Under the pieces are notes generated by a model. It did not search any database and had not been told where the DNA came from. It worked only from the letters and a program-made list of their open reading frames with translations. The position numbers were made by a program, and so were the translations under genes. This document shows positions 46,401 through 54,015 of a stretch of DNA of 64,000 nt, in pieces. Where the stretch lies: assembly GCA_020248945.1 (NCBI GenBank), contig JADCGQ010000021.1, forward strand, positions 1 through 64,000. Reading direction: 5' to 3'. How positions within the stretch are numbered: the stretch's first letter is position 1; every line of letters begins with the position of its first letter. Source of the DNA: Rubrivivax sp. GTDB lineage: Bacteria > Pseudomonadota > Gammaproteobacteria > Burkholderiales > Burkholderiaceae_C.

Positions 46401-46727
46401 GGTGTGCCGAGCAGCTTTGCCTCGCAGCTGCTGGCCGCGCGGCTGGTGTACGACATCACCGAAGACTGGGACCTGGGCCTGATGGGCGCGGCGCAGTTCG
46501 GCCAGCAGGGCGCGCGCCAGCAGGCGCTGGGCGTGGAGGCCGGCTACCTGCTGAAGCAGAACCTGTGGCTGTCGTTCGGCTTCAACGCCAGCGGCTTTGC
46601 CGGCGACGCCGACCTCGTGGGCTACGAGTACACCCGCGCCGGCGCCTACGTGCGGCTGCGCTTCAAGTTCGACGAAAACCTGTTCAAGGGCCGCGACCGC
46701 GAGGTCAACCGGAGTCTCGACCGATGA
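43398..46727 (+). CDS. Predicted outer-membrane beta-barrel with N-terminal Ig-like domain (1,109 aa)
   Basis: A signal peptide (MKRLMKRLRG, then a Trp/Leu-rich core to AAAAQ) is followed by a ~120-residue invasin-like Ig fold (ARIVVEVDRDGLPADGQSAA to VRVRVSAGGEV). After that come ~890 residues of alternating beta-strand pattern with aromatic girdles (LYLRLDKGKSYVLYGDFV, TWRIGERTALVVEVAES). The barrel appears to end at GAYVRLRFKFDENLF, with a 12-residue charged tail. I find no TonB box, plug domain or POTRA repeat. AGGAGG (43386-43391) and the ATGA overlap fix the start. I do not recognise a characterised family. Export or anchoring of the giant protein encoded just upstream is the natural hypothesis. 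Confidence 0.82.
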   Translation: MKRLMKRLRGLPRSWPLWLPVWLPLAAAAQTAATGSPADVRFTPLAAGDAALHPRDPQADNIRPALFRGEGTPAVVVARIVVEVDRDGLPADGQSAATLSVRLFDKDGRPVQGKALMTVEHSGGRLLLPGARTDEAGPRGRDADRVQPGVQIEVNGGVATFTLLAPAEPQDVRVRVSAGGEVAAGVISFLPDLRPMIAAGLLEGVVRLSGKVAVQPVRRGDPFERELERWSRDFSNGRGRAGARAAFYLKGTVRGDVLLTAAFDSDKETRSRLLRDIRPDELYPVYGDSALKSFDARSAERLYLRLDKGKSYVLYGDFVTGDGFAQPLGQGAVASLKQRSLGNYNRSATGVRLHHENRQLTGNVFAFRDSLRQVVEEFSSQGSGPYGLRNSGLLEGSEKVEVLVRDRNQPSRIVEVRALVRLVDYSFEPFSGRILLNTFLPSVDADLNPVSLRITYEIDQGGEPFWVVGGDAQWLLGGGLEIGGSAVSDRNRLGPYDLRSANATWRIGERTALVVEVAESTSTVNTNPTNQNGSAALAARVGEVDGRAARVELAHEGERTEARLFAGRSSPLFNNPTAPLQGGRDELYAKGGYQLTETVKLYAEALQSEDRNPGGGVRGAESLGLRWRLAERLTLDASLRHSDETVGTQGNGLLSWPFDNTNGLSGSVASGSGGGALGYGQQVLDPATGLPVVRQGGLPAATSSLAAGTQLDSTSVRLGLGWRATERLTLGGELEDSVDGDRRRRAALGAELTVAERTRLFGRLERQSGWVQMGGVSDTGRSAQALVFGVESSYWRDTQLFSEYRLRDAIAGRDAVMASGVRQFWTVAEGVRVNAAYEQLRVLSGATAKVDAISTGIDYSASELWRAGGRLELRRSGDIAATPDNERFDTTLAQATVARKLARDWTLLARNHTLLTDYAARGDVLQNRAQLGLAFRETDRNRVNALAKIEHKFERDASNALTGELRSAAWILSTHADWQPSRPWWLSGRAAAKWQRDRFEGGVPSSFASQLLAARLVYDITEDWDLGLMGAAQFGQQGARQQALGVEAGYLLKQNLWLSFGFNASGFAGDADLVGYEYTRAGAYVRLRFKFDENLFKGRDREVNRSLDR

Positions 46728-47863
46728 AGAACGTCTCTGCCTGGACGCTGGCCGGCGTGCTCGCGGCGGCTGTCGCCCCGATGCACGGGGCCCTGGCGCA
46801 AGCGGCGCCCTCCGCTGCCCCTGCCGCCACCGCACCCACGACCCGCCTGCACAGCCCCAGCCAGCGCATCACCGACCGCGCGATCCAGGCCGACCAGCAG
46901 GCCTACGAGGCGCTGCAAGGCCGCATCAAGGGGCTCAACGACCGCGGCCGCCCGGTGCGCGACTACCACCTCAGCAAGGCGCAGTGCTGGCTCGACGTGA
47001 GCTTCCACGAGTACACGCGCAACGACCGCAGCGCCTTCACGCAAGAGGCGCTGACCGAGTCCGAGAAGCTGATCATCGGCATGGAAACCGGCGTGTCGCC
47101 GCTGCCGATGGACACGCCACTGGTCAACGGCTCGGCCCGCCTACGGCCTGATCTGTGGGAGCGCGCCTTCGCGCTGCGCAAGCACGCCGGCTGGGCCTGC
47201 GCGCAGGCCAAGGCCTCGTGCGCTGAGGTCGAGCTGGTGCATGCCGGCAACGAGATCAACCAGCAGCAGTGGCGCCACGCCAAGCCCTACGTGCAGATCG
47301 CTGAAGACCTGCTGGGCGAGGCGCAGTCGCTGGCTGACGGCTGCTTGCCACCGCCGCCCCCGCCACCCCCGCCGGCACCTCCGCCCCCGCCCCCACCGGT
47401 GGTCGTGCCGGTGCCCGTGCCCGAGCCGGTGGCCCGCGCGGCGCCGATGCCGCCCGTCCGCGAACGCCAGCTCGAACTGGCCGCGCATGTGCTGTTCAAC
47501 TTCGACCGCTACCGCGCCAACGACATCCGGCCGTTCTCGGTGGTGCAGGTCGAGAACCTCGTCAAGCGCATCCAGCGCGAGAAGCTCGATGTCGTCAGCG
47601 TCAAGCTGTCGGGCCACGCCGACCGCCTCAACCGCACCGGGCAGAACGACTACAACCAGCGCCTGTCGGAGCGCCGGGTGCAGACCGTGCGCGAGATGCT
47701 GGTGCGGCTGGGGCTCGATGCCCAGCTCATCAGCGCCGTGGCCAGCGGCGACTCGCAGCAGGTCGAAGGCTGCGAGCTGCGCTTCACGCGCCGCGTCGAT
47801 CTGCAGGAGTGCCTGCTGCCGAACCGGCGCGTGGAGATCGTGGTCGAGCTGCGCGGGCGCTGA
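46724..47863 (+). CDS. OmpA-family protein with polyproline linker
   Basis: The 379-residue protein has a signal peptide ending near HGALAQ and a helical, possibly TPR-like region (about 40-205, with conserved Trp and Cys). A polyproline run of about 17 prolines (residues ~208-226) leads into a C-terminal OmpA domain. The peptidoglycan-binding signature reads LSGHADRLNRTGQNDYNQR then LSERRVQTV. A long insertion with two cysteines (GCELRF, LQECLL) precedes the final NRRVEIVVELRGR. It starts inside the stop of the barrel gene and should tether the surface assembly to the cell wall. Its stop is two bases from the convergent SEC-C gene. Confidence 0.9.
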   Translation: MKNVSAWTLAGVLAAAVAPMHGALAQAAPSAAPAATAPTTRLHSPSQRITDRAIQADQQAYEALQGRIKGLNDRGRPVRDYHLSKAQCWLDVSFHEYTRNDRSAFTQEALTESEKLIIGMETGVSPLPMDTPLVNGSARLRPDLWERAFALRKHAGWACAQAKASCAEVELVHAGNEINQQQWRHAKPYVQIAEDLLGEAQSLADGCLPPPPPPPPPAPPPPPPPVVVPVPVPEPVARAAPMPPVRERQLELAAHVLFNFDRYRANDIRPFSVVQVENLVKRIQREKLDVVSVKLSGHADRLNRTGQNDYNQRLSERRVQTVREMLVRLGLDAQLISAVASGDSQQVEGCELRFTRRVDLQECLLPNRRVEIVVELRGR

Positions 47864-47865
47864 TC

Positions 47866-48252
47866 TCAGGCCACGTCGCCGCCCACGTAGTACCAGCGCC
47901 CGGCTTCGCGCACGAAGCGGCTGGTCTCGTGCAGGCGGTGCGCGCGGCCACCGAGCTTGCTGCGGGCCACGAACTCCACCGTGGCGTGATCGTCGTCGGT
48001 GCGCTGGTGGCGCTTCACGTCCAGCCCCAGCCAGCGAAGGCCGGGCTCGAAGGTGGGCGGCTCGCCGGGCCGTGTCGACGGGTGCCAGGTGAGCTGCAGG
48101 TACTCGGCCCGTTCCTTGACGAAAGCGCTGTAGCGCGAGCGCATCAGCGCCTCGGCATCAGGCGCCTGCAGGTGCAGCGGGCCGCTGTGCCAGCGGCCGC
48201 AGCAGGCGTCGTACGCGGCCGGGCGGCCGCAGGGGCAGGGGTCGGTGCTCAT
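47866..48252 (-). CDS. YchJ-family SEC-C motif protein
   Basis: The 128-residue protein begins with the zinc-binding SEC-C motif (CPCGRPAAYDACCGRWH) and continues with the YchJ core (ALMRSRYSAFVKERAEYLQ and WLGLDVKRHQ). Size and layout match the UPF0225/YchJ family, whose function is unknown. It overlaps the XRE regulator stop by ATGA (48249-48252), so both are cotranscribed. Confidence 0.92.
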   Translation of the reverse strand: MSTDPCPCGRPAAYDACCGRWHSGPLHLQAPDAEALMRSRYSAFVKERAEYLQLTWHPSTRPGEPPTFEPGLRWLGLDVKRHQRTDDDHATVEFVARSKLGGRAHRLHETSRFVREAGRWYYVGGDVA

Positions 48253-49040
48253 GGGGCCGACGATGCCACGCCGGCCGGCTGCGGGCCCGGCAGCGGCTGC
48301 CGCAGTTGCTCACGCAGGCCAGCGAACAGCCACGAGCGCTGCGCCAGCACCAGCGTGAGGGCGCGGCGCTCGTGCGCGGGCAGTTTCTGGTCGGCCAGGT
48401 GCTGCTGGGCGAAGTCCTGCGCCAGGCGCTGCAGCCGCTCTTCGAAGTGCAGCGCCTGCGCCGGTGCGAGCTGGCCGTGCACCAGCATCAGCGTCTCGCC
48501 CGCGCCGCCGAAGTCGCCAGCGAAGTAGTCGGCCATCGCGCGTTCGCGGAAGAAGCGCATCACCGGCCCGTCGGGCCGCCAGCGGAAGGTCTTGTCGATC
48601 TTCAGCCGGTAGCGCAGCTGGCTGCCCGGGCCCTGGCGCAACTCGATCAGGCCCAGCTGGTGCAGCGCCATCAGGCAGGCCGTGGCCTGCGGTCGGCTGA
48701 GCGTGTAGGTGGCGACGATCTGCTCCACGCTCCACTGGCTCAGCACGCACAGCGCGGTCAGCAGCAGCCGGGGATCGCGCACCACGGCCTGTTCCTGCGC
48801 CTCGGTGAGTTCGCGCCGCGGCGGCGTGGCCTGCGCCACCTGGCGCGCCAGCTCGGCGAAGTCCATGCGCAGCACGGCCAGCACCTCGTCGATGCGCGAC
48901 AGCGTCAGGTCGCCCTTGGCGAAGATGCGCTTGACGCTGCTCTCGGCCAGGCCCAGCTCGGCGGCCAGTTGGGCGTAGGTGATGCCGGCGCGGCGCAACT
49001 CGGCCTTGAGGGCGATGACGAGGTCTTGCGTGCTGCTCAT
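48249..49040 (-). CDS. XRE-type helix-turn-helix regulator
   Basis: The 263-residue protein has an N-terminal Cro/CI HTH (about residues 6-60: GITYAQLAAELGLAESSVKR) and a long C-terminal region without a recognised effector domain (RWRPDGPVMRFFRERAMADYF is a conserved-looking core). The ATG at 49040 is preferred; the in-frame ATG at 49079 lies beyond the palindrome and would place the operator inside the coding region. A perfect palindrome at 49058-49074 overlaps its likely -10 element, suggesting autorepression. The gene is divergent from the YiaA/B gene. Confidence 0.88.
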   Translation of the reverse strand: MSSTQDLVIALKAELRRAGITYAQLAAELGLAESSVKRIFAKGDLTLSRIDEVLAVLRMDFAELARQVAQATPPRRELTEAQEQAVVRDPRLLLTALCVLSQWSVEQIVATYTLSRPQATACLMALHQLGLIELRQGPGSQLRYRLKIDKTFRWRPDGPVMRFFRERAMADYFAGDFGGAGETLMLVHGQLAPAQALHFEERLQRLAQDFAQQHLADQKLPAHERRALTLVLAQRSWLFAGLREQLRQPLPGPQPAGVASSAP

Positions 49041-49056
49041 GGGCGGTGGCTCAAGA

Positions 49057-49086
49057 AGTATCGCCAGACGATACCGCAAGGCTCAA
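49057..49086 (-). promoter_or_regulatory. Palindromic operator and candidate promoter of the XRE gene
   Basis: GTATCG-CCAGA-CGATAC (49058-49074) is a perfect 6+6 palindrome. On the minus strand TTGAGC (49086-49081) and GATACT (49062-49057) sit 18 nt apart as -35 and -10, so a repressor on the palindrome would cover the -10. Confidence 0.6.
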
Positions 49087-49137
49087 GCAGCGCCACGCCA
49101 ACCAGGGCGATAGATACCCAGCGGCGAGATCGGCACG

Positions 49138-49620
49138 ATGCGCCCCATGTTCAACCCCGCCGCATCGCCGGCCTCGATCATGCAAACCGCCCTCCGTCTT
49201 GTCCGCCACGACACCCGCGCCTGGAAGCTGCAGGTGTGGGCCAGTTTCGGCACCGCCGTCACGCTGGCCGGCATCGGCCTGGCCTGGCTGCCGGGCGAGG
49301 ACCTGGACCGTGCGTTCATGTTCATGGGCTACCTGTTCACGCTGTCCAGTGCCTTTGCGCTGGCCAAGCACGTGCGGGACAACGAGGCCCGCCGCGTCGA
49401 CACGCCGATGTGGAACCTGGTGGTCTGGAGCGGCTTCGCGCTCGCCATGGGGCTTACCGCGTGGGGCCTGTGGCGCATGGACATCAACCCCACCTACAAG
49501 GCCTTCCTGGGGGTGAGCTGGCTGTTCCTGGTGAGCGCCGCCTTCACGCTGGCCAAGACGCTGCGCGATGCCCACGAGGCCGCACTGGCCGAGGCCGTGC
49601 GCGCCAGCCGCAGCGAATGA
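49138..49620 (+). CDS. YiaA/YiaB-like inner-membrane protein
   Basis: The 160-residue protein has four hydrophobic segments arranged as two YiaAB two-helix repeats; each ends with an AK-x-V/L-RD signature (FALAKHVRDNEA and FTLAKTLRDAHEA), as in E. coli YiaA. The function of the family is unknown. Start choice is uncertain: ATGs at 49138, 49147 and 49180 are in frame and none has a strong Shine-Dalgarno. It faces the XRE regulator across 97 nt and may be one of its targets. Confidence 0.82.
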   Translation: MRPMFNPAASPASIMQTALRLVRHDTRAWKLQVWASFGTAVTLAGIGLAWLPGEDLDRAFMFMGYLFTLSSAFALAKHVRDNEARRVDTPMWNLVVWSGFALAMGLTAWGLWRMDINPTYKAFLGVSWLFLVSAAFTLAKTLRDAHEAALAEAVRASRSE

Positions 49621-49649
49621 ACGCCCACCTTCACTCCTGGAGAACAAGC

Positions 49650-50069
49650 ATGTGGAAGCAGTTGATCGTGTCCGCGGCCTGCGCCGCCTTGCTGGGCGCC
49701 GGCGCGGCCGGCCCGGCGCGGGCGCACGGTGGCCTGTCGGAAGCCAGCGCCTTGTCGATGCTGCCGCTGGCGGTGTCGGTGGCCGCGCCGGCCCTGCTGC
49801 TGTCGGCCGGCGTCGGCCTCACGGTGGTGGCCGTGGAAGCCAGCGCCCATGGCACCGTGTGGGTGCTGGAGCGGGCCTCCGACGGCGCACGCGCCAGCGT
49901 CACCGTCAGTGGCGCGGTGGTGGGCGGCACCTCGCTGCTGATCGGCGCGGCCGTCACCGTGACGGCGGTGTCGGCCGGCTGGGTGCTGTCGACAGCCGGC
50001 CAGGTGATCGCCTTCGTGCCGAATGAACTCGGCAAGGCCTTGCTGCACAACGAGCGGATCACGCGATGA
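49650..50069 (+). CDS. Small secreted hydrophobic protein, partner of DUF2145 copy 2
   Basis: The 139-residue protein has a signal peptide (cleavage near ARAHG, residues 24-27) followed by two hydrophobic or glycine-rich stretches (SMLPLAVSVAAPALLLSAG and GGTSLLIGAAVTVTAVSAG) around a short polar domain. GGAGAA (49639-49644) precedes the ATG. No family is recognised. The DUF2145 gene begins inside its stop codon (ATGA at 50066), mirroring the order of the pair at 23158-24551. Confidence 0.78.
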   Translation: MWKQLIVSAACAALLGAGAAGPARAHGGLSEASALSMLPLAVSVAAPALLLSAGVGLTVVAVEASAHGTVWVLERASDGARASVTVSGAVVGGTSLLIGAAVTVTAVSAGWVLSTAGQVIAFVPNELGKALLHNERITR

Positions 50070-50836
50070 AGCGCACGCTGCTCATCCTGGTGCTGGCGGC
50101 AGCTGCCGCTTCTGCCCACGCCGGCCGCCCCTGCGAACCCTGGCGCCCGGCCGTGCACGACGTGGTGCAGGCGCTCGACCTGGCCACCCGCACCGCGAAG
50201 GCGCTCGACGCCACCGGCGCGCAGGTGGTCGTGATCGCCCGCGCCGGGCAGGACCTCTCGCGCTGGCGGCTGCGCTACAGCCACCTGGGCTGGGCGGTGA
50301 AGACGCCGCAGGGCTGGCGCATCGTGCACAAGCTCAACCACTGCGGCAGCGCGCGGGCCGATCTGTATCGTCAGGGTCTGGCCGAATTCTTCATGGACGA
50401 TCTGCACGACCCCGTTGCCGCCTATGCCGTGCCCACGCCCGCGGTGCAGGCCGCACTGCAGCCGCTGCTGGCCGACGACTTCCGTGCCGGGCAACTGCAT
50501 GAGCCAGCCTACAACATGGTCGCCTACCCCTGGGCGCAGCGTTACCAGCAGAGCAACCAGTGGGCGATCGAGACGCTGGCGCTGGCGCTCGAGCCCAGCG
50601 CTGGCACCCGCCCGCGTGCCCAGGCCTGGCTGCGCTTCAAGGGCTACGAGCCGACGGTGCTGCGCATCCCCGCCTTCACGCGGCTGGGTGCGCGCGTGGG
50701 CAGCGCGCACATCGCCTTCGACGACCACCCGAACGCGCTGCGCTATGCCGATCACATCGAGACCGTGACGGTGGACTCGGTGCTGGCCTGGCTCGAACGC
50801 GCGCAGCTCGCCGGCCGCGTGTTGACCGTGAGATGA
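50066..50836 (+). CDS. DUF2145 protein, copy 2 (Ser in place of Cys)
   Basis: The 256-residue protein has a signal peptide ending at SAHA and the same landmarks as copy 1: LRYSHLGWAV with His73, and YQQSNQWAIE, where the cysteine of copy 1 is Ser163. The distance from His to this position is 90 residues, against 94 in copy 1. If that cysteine is catalytic, this copy is altered or inactive. It is coupled to the small secreted protein upstream and lies 7 nt before the amidohydrolase gene. Confidence 0.82.
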   Translation: MKRTLLILVLAAAAASAHAGRPCEPWRPAVHDVVQALDLATRTAKALDATGAQVVVIARAGQDLSRWRLRYSHLGWAVKTPQGWRIVHKLNHCGSARADLYRQGLAEFFMDDLHDPVAAYAVPTPAVQAALQPLLADDFRAGQLHEPAYNMVAYPWAQRYQQSNQWAIETLALALEPSAGTRPRAQAWLRFKGYEPTVLRIPAFTRLGARVGSAHIAFDDHPNALRYADHIETVTVDSVLAWLERAQLAGRVLTVR

Positions 50837-50843
50837 GGACACG

Positions 50844-52097
50844 ATGAAACGCCGCCACCTGCTGCTGGGCTGCTGTGCCGCGATGGGCGCCGGGCTCTTC
50901 ACGGGCCTGGGCCTGCGCGCCGCCGGGCCACTTGCCAACCCCTGCCGCGGCACGCTGCCGCCCGAATTGGCGAATCACGATCTCGTGCGCCGGGCGCTCG
51001 AAGGCCTGGACCTCACGCGCCTGGTCGACACCCACGCCCACCTGCTGGGCACCGGCGACGGCGGCAGTGGCTGCAGCGTGCACCCGAGCCTGCACCAGTG
51101 GTGGCAGCCCAAGGAAGTGTTGCGCCGCAAGGGCATCCTCAATGCCGCGTGCATCGACGAAGACGCCGTGGCCTCCATCGACCACGCCTACGTCGAGCGC
51201 CTGCACGCGCTGGCGGCGGATTTCCCGGCTGGCGCGCGCTGGTGGCTCTTCGCCTTCGACCGGGCGCACGACGACGCCGGCCGCGCCGTGCCCGACTGGA
51301 GCACCTTCCACGTGCCCGACGCCTACGCCGCGCAGGTGGCCCAGGCCAGCGGCGGGCGCTTCGCCTGGGTGGCCTCGATCCACCCGTACCGCGACGACGC
51401 GCTGCCCGCGCTCGAGGCCGCGCTGGCCGCGGGCGCCGTGGCCGTGAAGTGGCTGCCCAGCTCGATGAACATCGACCTGCGCGACGCGCGCTGCCGCCCG
51501 TTCTGCGAGCGCCTGGCGCGCGCCGGCGTGCCGCTGGTGGTGCACAGCGGCGAAGAGAAGGCCGTGCCCGGCGCCCACCGCGAGGAGTTCGGCAACCCGC
51601 TGCACGTGCGCGCGCTGCTGGCCCACGGCGCGCCGGTGATCGTGGCGCACTGCGGCTCGCTGGGCAGCGCCATCGACGAAGACCTGCCGTCCAAGCCGGT
51701 GGTGCCGGCTTTCGACCTGTTCGCGCGCTTGATGGACGAGCGCGCCTACGAGGGCCGGCTCTTTGGCGATCTCTCGGCCGTGTTCCAGCGCAACCGCACC
51801 GACGCCGTCTGGCACGCGCTGCTCTCGCGCCCGGCCTGGTACGGCCGCCTGCTGCACGGCTCCGACCACCCCCTACCCGGCGTGATGCCGCTGGTGAGCT
51901 TCAAGCGCTTCATCCGCGCAGGGCTGCTGGACGAGACGGCCGCCGCGCCGCTGCAACGCCTGCGCGAACACAACCCCTTGCTCGCCGATCTCGTGATCAA
52001 GCGCACGCTGCGCCACCAGGGCCGTGGCCTGGCGGCGGCGGTGTTCGAGGGTCGGGCGCTCGACACTCTGGCCTCCTTCAAGACCACTCCCGCATGA
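50844..52097 (+). CDS. Exported amidohydrolase-family (metal-dependent TIM-barrel) protein
   Basis: The 417-residue protein shows the amidohydrolase metal pattern: HAH in LVDTHAHLLG, VKWLPSSMNID after a strand where a bridging lysine occurs in the family, HSGEE, AHCGS and the late aspartate in HGSDHPLPG. The N-terminus (MKRRHLLLGCCAAMGAGLF) has both a twin arginine and a lipobox-like LLGC (Cys10), so it is probably exported and possibly a lipoprotein. The substrate is unknown. Its stop overlaps the lipid-modifying transporter gene (ATGA at 52094), hinting at an envelope-related role. Confidence 0.85.
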   Translation: MKRRHLLLGCCAAMGAGLFTGLGLRAAGPLANPCRGTLPPELANHDLVRRALEGLDLTRLVDTHAHLLGTGDGGSGCSVHPSLHQWWQPKEVLRRKGILNAACIDEDAVASIDHAYVERLHALAADFPAGARWWLFAFDRAHDDAGRAVPDWSTFHVPDAYAAQVAQASGGRFAWVASIHPYRDDALPALEAALAAGAVAVKWLPSSMNIDLRDARCRPFCERLARAGVPLVVHSGEEKAVPGAHREEFGNPLHVRALLAHGAPVIVAHCGSLGSAIDEDLPSKPVVPAFDLFARLMDERAYEGRLFGDLSAVFQRNRTDAVWHALLSRPAWYGRLLHGSDHPLPGVMPLVSFKRFIRAGLLDETAAAPLQRLREHNPLLADLVIKRTLRHQGRGLAAAVFEGRALDTLASFKTTPA

Positions 52098-53971
52098 GCC
52101 ATCCCAACCAGTTCGCGCTGCTCGGCCAACGGCGCTTCGCCCCGTTCTTCTGGGTGCAGTTCCTCGGCGCCGGCAACGACAACGTCTTCAAGTTCGCGTT
52201 CACGGTGATGGTCACCTACCAGCTGCAGGTGAGCTGGCTGCCGGCCTCGCAGGCGGGGCTGGTGATCGGGGCCTTGTTCATCCTGCCCTACCTGCTGTTC
52301 AGCGCCACCAGCGGGCAGCTGGCTGACAAGCACCCGAAGGAGGTGCTCATCCGCTTCGTCAAGACGCTGGAGATCGCCATCATGGCCGTCGCGGCCTGGG
52401 GCTTCGCGCAGCAGAACGTGCCGCTGCTGCTGGCCTGCGTCTTCTTGATGGGGCTGCACAGCACGCTGTTCGGCCCGGTGAAGTTCGCCTATCTGCCGCA
52501 GCACCTGAACGAGCGCGAGCTCACCGGCGGCAACGGCATGGTCGAGATGGGCACCTTCGTGGCCATCCTGCTGGGCAACGTGGCCGGCGGGCTGCTGATC
52601 GCGGTGCCGCAGGTCGGGCCGCAGTACGTGGCCGCGGCCTGCCTGCTGCTGGCGGTGCTGGGCCGCGTGATGGCGCAGGCGATTCCCGCGTCGCCGCCCA
52701 CCGATCCCGGCCTCGTCATCAACTGGAACCCGTTCACCGAGACCTGGCGCAACCTGAAGCTCGCGCACGGCAACGTGGTGGTGTTCCGGTCCCTCTTGGG
52801 CATCAGCTGGATGTGGTTCTTCGGCGCCGTGTTCCTGAGCCAGTTTCCGGTGTTTGCACGCGAGGTGCTGCATGGCAACGAGCAGGTGGCCTCGCTGCTG
52901 CTGGTGGTGTTCTCCATCGGCATCGGCACCGGCGCGCTGCTGTGCGAGATGCTGAGCCGCCGCCATGTGGAGATCGGCCTCGTGCCGCTGGGCGCCATCG
53001 GCATGACGGTGTTCAGCGTCGACCTGTACTTCGCCTCGCGTTCCTTGCCGCCGGCCGAGGCGCTGACGCTGGGCGCCTTCATGGCCATGCCGGCGCACTG
53101 GCGCGTGCTGGCCGACCTGTTTGCGCTGAGCCTGTTCGCCGGCATCTTCAGCGTGCCGATGTACGCGTTGATCCAGTTGCGCAGCCAGCCCACGCACCGC
53201 GCCCGCATCATCGCGGCCAACAACATCCTCAACGCGCTGTTCATGATCGTCAGCTCGCTGATGGTGGGCGCGCTGCTGGCGGCCGGCTTCACGGTGCCCG
53301 AGGTGTTTCTGGTCGTGGGGCTGCTGAACGCGGTGGTGGCGGGCTACATCTTCCTGCTCGTGCCGGAGTACCTGCTGCGATTCCTGGCCTGGCTGCTGAC
53401 GCACGGCGTGTACCGCTTCAAGGTGCGCGGCGACGAGCACATCCCTACGCAGGGTGCCGCGGTGCTGGTGTGCAACCACGTGAGCTATGTCGACGCGGTG
53501 CTGCTGATGGCGGCGAGCCCGCGGCCCATCCGCTTCATCATGGATCACCGCATCTTCGCCACGCCGGTGATGGGCACGGTGTTCCGCCTGGCCAAGGCCA
53601 TCCCGGTGGCGCCGCAGAAAGACGACCCCGAGGCCTACGAACGGGCTTTCGCCGAGGCGCGGCAGGTGCTGGCCGACGGTGACCTGCTGGCCATCTTTCC
53701 CGAAGGCGGCCTCACGCGCGACGGCGAGCTGGCCGAGTTCAAGGGCGGCATCATGAAGATCCTGCAGACCCACCCGGTGCCGGTGGTGCCGATGGCGCTG
53801 GGCAACCTGTGGGGCAGCTTCTTCTCGCGTGTCGAGGGAGGTGCCGCGATGCGCCGCCCCTTCCGCCGCGGGCTGCTGAGCCGCGTGACGCTGGACGTGG
53901 CGGCGCCGCTGCCGGCGGCCGAGGTGTCGCCGAACGGGCTGCGCGAGCGGGTCGCGGCGCTGCTGGCCTAG
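52094..53971 (+). CDS. LplT-like MFS transporter fused to PlsC-type acyltransferase
   Basis: Residues 1 to ~420 form a 12-helix MFS domain of the lysophospholipid transporter type (GAGNDNVFKFAFTVMV, HSTLFGPVKFAYLPQ). Residues ~425-625 form a glycerolipid acyltransferase with H462-x4-D467 (NHVSYVDAVLL) and FPEGGLTRDGEL. The fusion should flip lysophospholipids inward and reacylate them. Many homologues carry a third, AMP-binding acyl-ACP synthetase domain; here the protein stops after PlsC and no such gene follows. It ends a coupled set starting at 49650. Confidence 0.92.
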   Translation: MSHPNQFALLGQRRFAPFFWVQFLGAGNDNVFKFAFTVMVTYQLQVSWLPASQAGLVIGALFILPYLLFSATSGQLADKHPKEVLIRFVKTLEIAIMAVAAWGFAQQNVPLLLACVFLMGLHSTLFGPVKFAYLPQHLNERELTGGNGMVEMGTFVAILLGNVAGGLLIAVPQVGPQYVAAACLLLAVLGRVMAQAIPASPPTDPGLVINWNPFTETWRNLKLAHGNVVVFRSLLGISWMWFFGAVFLSQFPVFAREVLHGNEQVASLLLVVFSIGIGTGALLCEMLSRRHVEIGLVPLGAIGMTVFSVDLYFASRSLPPAEALTLGAFMAMPAHWRVLADLFALSLFAGIFSVPMYALIQLRSQPTHRARIIAANNILNALFMIVSSLMVGALLAAGFTVPEVFLVVGLLNAVVAGYIFLLVPEYLLRFLAWLLTHGVYRFKVRGDEHIPTQGAAVLVCNHVSYVDAVLLMAASPRPIRFIMDHRIFATPVMGTVFRLAKAIPVAPQKDDPEAYERAFAEARQVLADGDLLAIFPEGGLTRDGELAEFKGGIMKILQTHPVPVVPMALGNLWGSFFSRVEGGAAMRRPFRRGLLSRVTLDVAAPLPAAEVSPNGLRERVAALLA

Positions 53972-54015
53972 CCCGCACGCCCGCTCGGCCCGGCTCGGCT
54001 CGGGCGTGCTGCCGG

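Noticed and set aside
43335-46835. A 1,166-codon minus-strand frame opposite the barrel gene
   Set aside because: The composition is again Arg/Ala/His-rich shadow sequence. The plus strand has a signal peptide, Shine-Dalgarno and beta-strand periodicity.
19562-47863. Giant repeat protein as the substrate of the type I secretion pair at 19562-23150
   Set aside because: The giant protein has a Sec signal peptide and no RTX nonapeptides or C-terminal type I signal, so it does not fit this exporter.
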